From Tragulus kanchil (taxonomy: Eukaryota; Chordata; Mammalia; Artiodactyla; Tragulidae), in contig JAIOJX010000005.1 in assembly GCA_022376925.1 (NCBI GenBank), positions 10,506,501 to 10,570,500 of the forward strand: 64,000 nt of DNA, written 5' to 3'. Of this stretch, positions 47,801 through 59,800 are shown piece by piece. Numbering within the stretch: the first letter of the stretch is position 1; every line of letters starts with the position of its first letter. The notes under the pieces are model-generated. The model saw only the letters and a program-made list of their open reading frames with translations, ran no database searches and was not told where the DNA came from. The position numbers and the translations under genes are program-made.

Positions 47801-50800
47801 AAGCGATGAATTTTTAAACAGGCTATCAATCAGGATCATTTGTATCAATAATTACTTTGAATGTCAATGGACTAAATGCCCCAACCAAAAGACACAGAGT
47901 GGCTGAATGGATCCAAAAACACGACCCATACATATGCTGCCTCCAGAAACTCACTTCAGACCTAGAGACACTCATAGACTGAAAGTGAGAGGCTGGAAAA
48001 AGATATTCCATGCAAATGGAAATCAAAAGAAAGCTGGAGTAGCAATCCTCATATCAGACAAAATAGATTTTAAAGTAAAGAAGATTCTAAGAGACAAGGC
48101 AGGTCACTACATCATGATTAAGGGATCCATCCAAGAAGAAGACATAACAATCATAAATATCTACGCTCCCAACACAGGAGCACCCCAATACATAAGACAA
48201 ACACTTTCAGACATAAAAGAAGACATTGACAGCAACACAATCATAGTAGGAGACTTTAACACTCCTCTCACACCAATGGACAGATCATCCAAACAGAAAA
48301 TTAATAAAGAAACACAAGCCTTAAATGCCACACTAGAAGAAATGGACCTCATTGATATCTTTAGGACTTTCCATCCAAAAGCAGAAGAATACACTTTCTT
48401 CTCAAGTGCTCACGGAACATTCTCCAGGATAGACCACATCTTGGGCCACAAATCAATCCTCAGTCAATTCAAGAAAACTGCAATTCTATCAACCATCTTC
48501 TCGGACCACAATGCAGTGAGACTAGAGATCAACTACAGGAAAAAAACCGCTAAAAACACAAACACATGGAGATTAAACAACACATACCTAAAAAACCAAC
48601 TGATCATTGAGGAAATCAAAGGAGAAATTAAAAACTTCCTAGAAGAAAATGACAATGAACACACGACAGTGCAAAACCTATGGGATACTGCAAAAGCAGT
48701 TCTAAGAGGGAAGTTTATAGCAATTCAATCCCACCTCAAGAAACTAGGAAAATCTCAAACAGACGACCTTACCTTACGCTTAAAACAACTGGAGAAAGAA
48801 GAACAAAAACACCCCAAAGCCAGCAGAAGAAGGCAAATCATAAAGATCAGAGCAGAAATAAATGAAAAAGAAACAAAAGAAACAATAGTAAAGATAAATA
48901 AAACAAAAAGCTGGTTCTTCAAAAAAGTCAATAAAATTGACACACCACTGGCCAGACTCATCAAGAAAAGAATTTTTAAACAGGCTATCCAAACACAAAC
49001 AAAGAAGTGGCTGAATGGATCCAAAACACGACCCATACATATGCTGCCTCCAGAAACTCACTTCAGACCTAGAGACACTCATAGACTGAAAGTGAGAGGC
49101 TGGAAAAAGATATTCCATGCAAATGGAAATCAAAAGAAAGCTGGAGTAGCAATCCTCATATCAGACAAAATAGATTTTAAAGTAAAGAAGATTCTAAGAG
49201 ACAAGGCAGGTCACTACATCATGATTAAGGGATCCATCCAAGAAGAAGACATAACAATCATAAATATCTACGCTCCCAACACAGGAGCACCCCAATACAT
49301 AAGACAAACACTTTCAGACATAAAAGAAGACATTGACAGCAACACAATCATAGTAGGAGACTTTAACACTCCTCTCACACCAATGGACAGATCATCCAAA
49401 CAGAAAATTAATAAAGAAACACAAGCCTTAAATGCCACACTAGAAGAAATGGACCTCATTGATATCTTTAGGACTTTCCATCCAAAAGCAGAAGAATACA
49501 CTTTCTTCTCAAGTGCTCACGGAACATTCTCCAGGATAGACCACATCTTGGGCCACAAATCAATCCTCAGTCAATTCAAGAAAACTGCAATTCTATCAAC
49601 CATCTTCTCGGACCACAATGCAGTGAGACTAGAGATCAACTACAGGAAAAAAACCGCTAAAAACACAAACACATGGAGATTAAACAACACATACCTAAAA
49701 AACCAACTGATCATTGAGGAAATCAAAGGAGAAATTAAAAACTTCCTAGAAGAAAATGACAATGAACACACGACAGTGCAAAACCTATGGGATACTGCAA
49801 AAGCAGTTCTAAGAGGGAAGTTTATAGCAATTCAATCCCACCTCAAGAAACTAGGAAAATCTCAAACAGACGACCTTACCTTACGCTTAAAACAACTGGA
49901 GAAAGAAGAACAAAAACACCCCAAAGCCAGCAGAAGAAGGCAAATCATAAAGATCAGAGCAGAAATAAATGAAAAAGAAACAAAAGAAACAATAGTAAAG
50001 ATAAATAAAACAAAAAGCTGGTTCTTCAAAAAAGTCAATAAAATTGACACACCACTGGCCAGACTCATCAAGAAAAAGAGAGAGAAGAACCAGATCACCA
50101 AAATCAAAAATGAAAAAGGAGAGATTACAACAGATAATGCAGAAATCCAAAGGATTATAAGAGACTATTATGAACAACTCTATGGCAACAAACTGGACAA
50201 CCTGGAAGAAATGGACAGTTTCTTAGAGAAGATTAATCTCCCAAGACTCAACCAGGAAGAAATAGAAACTATGAACAAGCCAATCACAAGCTCAGAAATC
50301 GACCTTGTGATCAAAAATCTACCCAAAAATAAAAGCCCAGGGCCAGATGGCTTCAAAAGTGAATTCTACCAAATATTTAAAGAAGAGCTAATGCCTGTCC
50401 TTCTAAAACTCTTCCAAAAAATTGCCCAGGAAGGAACACTTCCAAACACATTCTACGAGGCCACCATCACCCTGATACCAAAGCCAGGCAAAGACATCAC
50501 AAAAAAAGAAAATTATAGGCCAATTTCACTGATGAATCTAGATGCCAAAATCCTCAACAAAATCCTAGCAAACAGAATTCAGCAACACATCAAAAAGCTC
50601 ATTCATCACGATCAAGTTGGGTTCATCCCAGGCATGCAAGGATTCTTCAACATCCGCAAATCAATCAATGTGATACACCATATCAACAAATTGAGAGACA
50701 AAAATCACATGATCATCTCAATAGATGCAGAAAAAACCTTTGACAAAGTACAGCATCCATTTATAATAAAAACTCTACAAAAAATGGGCATAGAAGGAAC

Positions 50801-53800
50801 TTATCTTAACATAGTGAAAGCCATATATGAGAAGCCCACAGCGAACATTATCCTCAATGGTGAAAAACTCAAAGCATTCCCTCTAAGATCAGGAACAAGA
50901 CAAGGGTGTCCACTTTCAACACTATTATTCAACATAGTCCTGGAAGTTCTAGCAACAGCAATAAGAGAAGAGAAAGAAATCAAAGGAATCCAGATTGGAA
51001 AGGAAGAAGTCAAACTCTCTCTATTTGCAGATGACATGATATTATACATAGAAAATCCCAAAGACACTATTCCAAAACTACTAGAGTTAATCAGCGAATT
51101 CAGCAAAGTCGCAGGATACAAAATCAATATACAGAAACCACTGGCATTCCTATACACAAACAATGAAAAATCAGAAAATGAAATCAAAGAGGCAATCCCC
51201 TTCACCATCGCAACCAAAAGAATCAAGTATCTAGGAATAAACCTACCCAAAGAAACAAAAGAACTGTACACAGAAAATTACAAGACACTCATGAGAGACA
51301 TTAAAGAAGACTTAAACAGATGGAGAAATATTCCATGTTCCTGGCTCGGAAGAATCAATATTGTGAAAATGACCATACTACCAAATGTCATCTATAGATT
51401 CAATGCGATCCCTATCAAACTTCCAATAACATTCTTCACAGAACTAGACCAACGAATAACACAGTTCATATGGAAACACAAAAGACCTCGAATAGCCAAA
51501 GCAATCCTCAGGAAGAAGAATGGAGCTGGGGGGATCAGCCTCCCCAACTTCAGACTCTACTACAAAGCAACAGTCATCAAGACAGTATGGTACTGGCACA
51601 AAAACAGAAATATCGACCAATGGAACAAGATCGAGAACCCAGAGATAAAGCCACGCACCTATGGGTACCTTATTTTTGACAAAGGAGGCGAACATATAAA
51701 ATGGGACAAAGACAGCCTCTTCAACAAATGGTGCTGGGAAAATTGGACAGCTACATGCAAGAAAATGAAGTTGGAACATACCCTGACACCATACACAAAG
51801 ATCATCTCAAAATGGATTAAAGACTTAAATGTAAGGCCAGAAACCATCAAACTCTTAGAGGAGAATATGGGCAAAACCCTCAAGGACATCAATCAAAGCA
51901 AGATCTTCTCTGACCCACCTACTAGAATAGCGGAACTAAAAAGTCAAATGAACATGTGGGACCTAATGAAACTTAAGCTTTTGTACAGATAAAGAAATTA
52001 CAAAAAAGCTGGACAGACAGCCCACAGAGTGGGAGAAAATCATAGCAAATGAAACAACAGACAAAGAATTAATCTCCAAAATCTACAAGCAACTCAGACA
52101 ACTCAGCACTGGATCAACCCCCTGATTCGCAAAGAAATCAAAGGAATCCAGATTGGAAAGGAAGAAGTCAAACTCTCTCTATTTGCAGATGACATGATAT
52201 TATACATAGAAAATCCCAAAGACACTATTCCAAAACTACTAGAGTTAATCAGCGAATTCAGCAAAGTCGCAGGATACAAAATCAATATACAGAAACCACT
52301 GGCATTCCTATACACAAACAATGAAAAATCAGAAAATGAAATCAAAGAGGCAATCCCCTTCACCATCGCAACCAAAAGAATCAAGTATCTAGGAATAAAC
52401 CTACCCAAAGAAACAAAAGAACTGTACACAGAAAATTACAAGACACTCATGAGAGACATTAAAGAAGACTTAAACAGATGGAGAAATATTCCATGTTCCT
52501 GGCTCGGAAGAATCAATATTGTGAAAATGACCATACTACCAAATGTCATCTATAGATTCAATGCGATCCCTATCAAACTTCCAATAACATTCTTCACAGA
52601 ACTAGACCAACGAATAACACAGTTCATATGGAAACACAAAAGACCTCGAATAGCCAAAGCAATCCTCAGGAAGAAGAATGGAGCTGGGGGGATCAGCCTC
52701 CCCAACTTCAGACTCTACTACAAAGCAACAGTCATCAAGACAGTATGGTACTGGCACAAAAACAGAAATATCGACCAATGGAACAAGATCGAGAACCCAG
52801 AGATAAAGCCACGCACCTATGGGTACCTTATTTTTGACAAAGGAGGCGAACATATAAAATGGGACAAAGACAGCCTCTTCAACAAATGGTGCTGGGAAAA
52901 TTGGACAGCTACATGCAAGAAAATGAAGTTGGAACATACCCTGACACCATACACAAAGATCATCTCAAAATGGATTAAAGACTTAAATGTAAGGCCAGAA
53001 ACCATCAAACTCTTAGAGGAGAATATGGGCAAAACCCTCAAGGACATCAATCAAAGCAAGATCTTCTCTGACCCACCTACTAGAATAGTGGAACTAAAGA
53101 GACAAATGAACATGTGGGACCTAATGAAACTTAAGCTTTTGTACAGATAAAGAAATTACAAAAAAGCTGGACAGACAGCCCACAGAGTGGGAGAAAATCA
53201 TAGCAAATGAAACAACAGACAAAGAATTAATCTCCAAAATCTACAAGCAACTCAGACAACTCAGCACTGGAAAAACGACCAACCCAATCAAAAAATGGGA
53301 AAAGGACCTAAACAGACACCTCTCCAACGATGACATACAGATGGCCCAAAAGCACATGAAACGATGCTCAACTTCACTTATAATTAGAGAAACGCAAATC
53401 AAAACTACAATGAGATATCACCTCACACCCGTCAGAATGGCCATCATCCACAAATCAACAGACAATAAATGCTGGAGAGGCTGCGGAGAAAAGGGAACAG
53501 TCCTGCATTGCTGGTGGGAGTGTAAATTGATACAGCCTCTGTGGAAGACAGTCTGGAGATTTCTTAAAACACTAAAAATAGAAGCACCATATGACCCAGC
53601 AATCCCACTCTTAGGCTTATACCCTGACGAAATCAAAACTGAAAGAAGCACCTGTACCCCAATGTTCATTGCAGCTCTCTATACAATAGCTAGAACATGG
53701 AAGCAACCTAGATGCCCATCGATGAACGAATGGATCCAAAAGCTCTGGTACATATATACAATGGAATACTACACAGCTGTAAAGAGAAATGCAGAAGAAT

Positions 53801-56800
53801 CAGCCCTAATGAGGTGGCTGGATCTAGAATGTATCATCAAAAGTGAAGTCAGTCAGAAAGAGAAGGACAAATACAGTATATTAACACATATATATGGAAT
53901 CTAGTAGGATGGTGATGATGGCACACGCAGTGAAGCGACAGAAAGACATGGACAGTGGACAAATGGACATTGTGGGGAAGGAACAGTGGGTGAGAGGCGT
54001 AAAGGATGTAGCATGAAAGCCTGTACTATCATAAGTGAAGAAAATAGCTCTAGTCATTGCTCTGTGGAAAAGGGGATCCTTCATGGGTGCTGTGTGATGG
54101 TCGGGAGGGGAGGGAAGGGGGGGATATACATATGACTAATCTGAGAACATACATATCTGTAAACAACAAAACTCTGTAAAAGTTAAAAGTAAAATAAAGG
54201 TTAAAAAAAATAATAATAAATAAAAAAATATATATATATACTATTGCATTTACTCCAATATTAAGACAAGCTGATTATATCATGCTATGATTGAGACCTC
54301 TTCACGTCCCATCGACATGCCATGTTTTATTTTATTGAAATTAAGTGAAGTTTAAAATTCTAAAAATCAAACTTCACCTTAATGGAATACATAAACACAC
54401 TCCTGTTCAGTGCTCTAGATGGCTGACGGCCGAAGGGTCTGGCCCGCCACCTGCTAACGGACACAGGCGGAGCAGAGGGTCCCCAGGGCTTGGCCAACCT
54501 CTGCCCCGCCTGTGACCCTGCCGCGCCCTGTACCGTGGTTACCGCTTTCAACAGGATTTCCAAATGAGACACAACAATGACCTAAGGGAAAAAAGACTTG
54601 TTTTTATAAAATGAGAGAGAAAGCTAAGGAGACAGAATGGAGAGGAACCCCTGGCTTACGAGGATACTGGAAATGCTGGTTCTCTGGAATCCCCAGAGGG
54701 CGGCGGACCAGCCTCCCGCAGTCCGCTCGCCTCTCCCCCCTCACAGACCCCCTGTCCTAATGTGAGATACAGAGCGTCCGGCTCAAACCCAACCAACCGC
54801 GCCTCCCAGGCTCCACTGCACAGCGGGGCAGCCTGGTCACACGTCCGCACTGACGGTCACGCGGAGGGGCGATCTGACCCAGGGGGCAGGCTGGCCGGGC
54901 TCGCCACGTCTCCTCCCCTGCCCTCCCTTCCTGCCCAGAACACGGGCGGCACGGCTGTCGCTCCCGCATCCACCACGTGATCGCGAGAGAAAGGATCACC
55001 CCTAAGGACGCCAGAGCAGAGGGACAGGAGCCCGAGGCCCCGTCCACACGGTGGCTGTGGCCCCCGTCCTGGGCTGCCTTGCCTCCAGACTTCTGCTTAC
55101 ATGAGAGAACACTTCTGCTCAGGCCTCCACTACCTGGGCTTCACCTTGTGTACAACCAAACTTAAATCTGAGGACTGAAGAATAATCCTAGATCCAGTCA
55201 GTGGGTAATTCTCTAGAGCAGGGGTGGGCAAGCTGCAGCCGCCAAACCCAGCCACAACCACGCTTTAATGTGTTAATATCGTGTGTGACAACAGTGTGCG
55301 TGTGCACGCTCGATCACTGAGTCATTCTGACTCTTAATCGCCCTGAGTAGCCCACCAGGCTCCTTTGTCCACAGGAGTTTCCAGGAAAAATGACTGGACT
55401 CAGCTGCCATTTCCTTCCCCCGGGGATCATCCCAACCCAGGGATCGAACCCGGGTCTCTTGCGTCTCCTGCCTTGGCAGGCAGACTCTTTACCACGGGGC
55501 CACCTTTGTGGCTGCAACAGAAACACAGGCCACCCGGCCCCACGAGCTGGAGAGATTCACTACCTGGCCTTTTACAGAAGGCAGCTGCTGACGCCCACCA
55601 CGGACGGTCCGCTCCTAACCCTAGCAGCACCAGGAGGCCAAGGCAGTCACCTCCCGAGGACCCGCACCGCCACGGCGCTGCCCCCCACGGCGCCGCCCCT
55701 CACCAGCTGGGGCAGGGCGTCCCGGTACTTGTTGCTCAGCTGGTTCACGAAGCAGCGTGTGATCCAGTAACAGTCCACGCTGTCTTCCACCGTCTCCTCC
55801 ACGGCCTTAGCGATGGCAAGAAACACTTCATCTTCCGGCTCCTGAAAGATGAACAGTAACTCTCAAGAGGGAGGCAGAGGACAGAAATATAGATGTACGT
55901 TCAGAAAAATGACGCCTCACTCCCTAAATTCTGAAGGAGCAGCAGTAAATCCCAGGGGCACCAAAAGCACCCAGGGCATCACTAGAAGACAGCCGAGGGG
56001 AGAGGACACGGAGCCAGGGAGTCCGAGTCAGTGCTGCTTCTGGACGCCCAGGTTTCAGCCTGAACAGAGGCCTTACAGTGTCCGACAAGAAAGCCAAAGC
56101 GCGGACACCAGTCCGAAGCAAAAGGGGCGACTCTCCACCCAAAAGTATCCTCGAGGCTTTCAAACAGAGGTGATGAAACAGCACCAATAATAATTGGAGA
56201 CTATTCTTTTCAATACAATAGTTTGCAAAAACAACCCCCCAGATGACTAATCATCATTTTCTTTATTGCAAAGCAGTCATACAGACTTTAAAAATTTTGT
56301 TCTGGGGCTTCCCTGGTGGTCCAGTGGTGGAGAGTCCGCCTTGCAGTGCAAGGGGTTATCGGTTCAATCCTGGGCCCGGGAGGATCCCACGTGCCACAGA
56401 GTGACTGGACCGGTGTGTCCAATTGTGAGCCAGTGCTCTGGACCGCATGTGCCCAGAGCCGGTGCTCTGCAGCAAGAGAGGCCCACAAAGGAAGATGGAT
56501 GAAAATAAAGAAAGAGGGAAAAAAAAGAAAAGAGGCTAAAATTTAAAAAAAGAAAGAAAAAAAAAACTGTCTATCCTTAAGCACCTAGAAAGCTAAAAGT
56601 GGCCCTGGAATCAGAATTCTAGGACTCAGAAGAATGGCATTTCTCAAGCTTGTGTCAGTCCTCTAGCATGGAAGTAAACCCCCCGGGATATTTCAGAAGA
56701 AATCTTATAAAAACTTGAATATACTTAGGAAAAAAATCTGTTTTCTATCACTACATCTTACATAAGAAGCTTTACACTTTCATCTAGGGTTTAATGGTTG

Positions 56801-59800
56801 AAGGAGTTTAACACACACACACAAATAAACTAAGAAGTTTCTTTCTACTCCCCTAAGAAGTTCCAAGTTAAATCAAAATTCCTATTTTAACAGAAGTCTT
56901 GCATTTCAGGCCTCCTTTCCACTTACTGACTTCACACAATTTGTCAAGAGCAGCAGATGGGCACCGCTCGTGGACTCCCACCTGGGCCTGGGCTCTGGGC
57001 TGGGCGCTCCTGAATCTACCCTCTGAATGCTGCTCCCGGCTACCCTGAGATACGGCTAAGATGACCAGTGCCCTTCAGCTGAGTCACCTGCTGTGGCCCC
57101 AGCCCTGCGCTGAGCACTGTCACATAGTCTTATTAAAAGAAGAGAATTGGGAGGGAGGTTCAAGTGGGAGGGGTCAAGGGTCTACCTATGACTGATTTGG
57201 GTTTATGTACGACAGTAAACAACAAAACTCTGTAAAGGGAAAATAAAAATAAATTTAATAAAAAAAAAAACGATGAGAAAAATACAGTGGACTGGGGCTT
57301 GGTGACCAAGGAGACATGAGTCCAGAATGAACACCTGGGGGCTTCTCTGGTGGCTCAATGGTGAAGAGTTCGCCTGCCAATGTGCCAATGCAGGAGACAC
57401 GGGTTCAATCCCTGATTTGGGAGGATTCCACATGCTACGGAGCAACGAAGGCCATGAGCCACAACTACGGAGCCTGTGCTCTAGAGCCTTTGAGCTGCAA
57501 CTATGGAGCCCAGGTGCCGCAACTGCTAAAGCCCATGAGCCCTAGAACCTGAGTTCCACAACGGGAGAGGTCACCGCAACAAGAAGCCTGCTCACCTCAG
57601 CTGGAGAGTGGACCCCACTCCCTGCAACTAGAGAAAAGCCTGTGGCAGCAGTGAAAACCCAGAAGAGCCAAAAATAAATAAATAAATCTTTAAAGAAATG
57701 AACACTTGGCATGTCTGCCCGAGGCCATGGTACAGGTGTCTGGGCTTCAAGCCTGGACAAGCGAGAAACACCTAGCTCTCTTGAGCTGATGGACAGTCTA
57801 ACCTAACTTCATACATAGTTCAGGAACCTGTGTGGTACCATCCACAAACTGCATTTTGCCAACGAGAAATAAAATGTAAAGGAGTTCAAGGCTTCCACCT
57901 CTTGTCAGGGATGTTCTCTCTTGGTAAACTTAAGTGAACAACCTAAGATTTGTCCACGGGACCCACAGCAACCTCAGAAAGACAGAACAAGGGACTGGCC
58001 TGGTGGTCCAGGGGCTAAGACTCCTTGCTCCCAAAGCAAAGGGCCTGGGTTCGATCCCTGGTTGGGGAGCCAGATCCCATGTGCCACCAATTAAAGATCC
58101 CACATGCTGCAACTAAGACCTAATGCAGCCAAATAAATAAAAATGTTTCAAAAAGAGAGAAAAAAACCAAGTCAAAGCTCACACTGCTGTGCTGGCAAGT
58201 TGTAATCTGCAACAATCACCAAAAAAAAAAAAAAAAATACAGGATAGCACAGTTTTGACAGAAAATTCCTATTCTGAACAATGAACTATTTTAGCCAAAA
58301 GTTAAACTGCCTAAGTGAACTGCAGGCCATATTAAAACAGCCAAAGCCCAAGAGCCGTGGTCATTACTTGGGCGGCCCTCCCCGTCTTCGTCCTCTCTTC
58401 CCTTTAGAAACAATAAGAAGACCAAGTAACTAGAGTAAGATGAAGTCTGTAAGCCAGGCTGGAGCCTGTGGAGCCCAGGAGGTGTCAGGCCAACCGACGA
58501 CCGCAAAACCTGCGGGGCCTGCAGGCTGGGGTCAAAGAAGTTGCTGGCCATGTTGGTTACATAGAGAGGAAGGAGCTAAGAAATAAATACAAATAAGAGG
58601 CTTCCACGAGCTTCGTTATAACTGCCAGAGAGGAAAACTGCATGCATAAAAAGGGTGAAGTCGAGAATGAACTTGCAATTATTATAATACTACAAAATAA
58701 TACTATAATCTACAAATACTCACTGCATTAACTTAGGGTATAACTATATATATAGAGAGAAACGTGTGTGTGTATATTTCCCAGCTCTGTCTGCTGAGGG
58801 AGCCTAGAAGCAAACACACACCAGGGACAACAAGCATACCTAGCCTCCTATTCTTAGCTTCTAACTACAATTAAAAAAAATAAAAATAAAAGACTGATTC
58901 CAGTCCCGGGGTAGGAAATGTACAAGATGAGCCTGGACTATCTCTTTGTGCCAGAAAGTAAGGAAATGCTCAGAATGACAGGAACTTGTCAAAAAGACAG
59001 AGACATCAGCTTAAAGGGGCTCCCACTAGACAAATCTGGGGACAATTTTAACATCAAATAATGGTAGTCATCAAGTATAGGCCACTGAATACAAGAGGAA
59101 TCTACAAATTCAGATTATAGACAAGCCAGCTATTGAACTTAATGCGGGCTTCCCAGGTGGCACCCTGGTAAAGATCCCATCTGCCAGTGCAGGAGACCTA
59201 AGAGATACAGGTTCAATCCCTGGGTGGGGAAGATCCCCTGGAGTAGGAAACAGCAACTCACTCCAGTATTCTTGCCTGGAGAATCCGACAGACAGAGGAA
59301 CCTGGTGGGCTATAATTTATAGGGTCACAAAGAGTCGGACACGACTGAAACAGCTTGGCAGGCACACGTGCATAATAAATGCAGAAGGAATGAAGAAGTC
59401 AGAAGGTCACTATCTGGCCATCAGCTCAGTGAAAATTGTTTAGGACAAGAATCAGTGAATTGATACTTACATTACTAAGCAATCCGAGGTTACTTATTAA
59501 TTGCAAAGGGGAAAGTAGCAACCTTCCTTGGTCAGCAGCAAAAAGGATAAGTATCATGCTTCATAACTAGACTTTAATCGTGAGGAAACACACCAACCCA
59601 AATTGAGAAACACCAATGGCCAGTACTCTTAAAAAACTGCCAAGGTCATGAAAGACAGAGGAAGACTGAGGGGCTGTTTCAGGCCAAGAATGTTATATAA
59701 AAAAAAAATAAAACTCAGCTCTGCCAGAGAGGAAAACTGCATGCATAAAAAGGGTGAAGTCGAGAATGAACTTGCAATTATTATAATACTACAAAATAAT

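Larger units (their letters stand above)
47820..54230 (+). mobile_element. Young LINE-1, 5'-truncated, nearly complete ORF2 and 3' UTR
   Basis: It starts near the beginning of ORF2, covers endonuclease, reverse transcriptase and the Cys-rich C-terminal domain, then a 3' UTR (gtggggaaggaacagtgggt, caacaaaactctgtaaaagt) and an A-rich tail ending near 54230. ORF1 and the 5' UTR are absent. It lies in the large TBC1D7 intron, antisense to the gene. As drawn it is 6.4 kb; removing duplications D13 and D14 leaves about 4.1 kb. It is the least degraded element in the window. No clear target-site duplication was identified. Confidence 0.93.
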
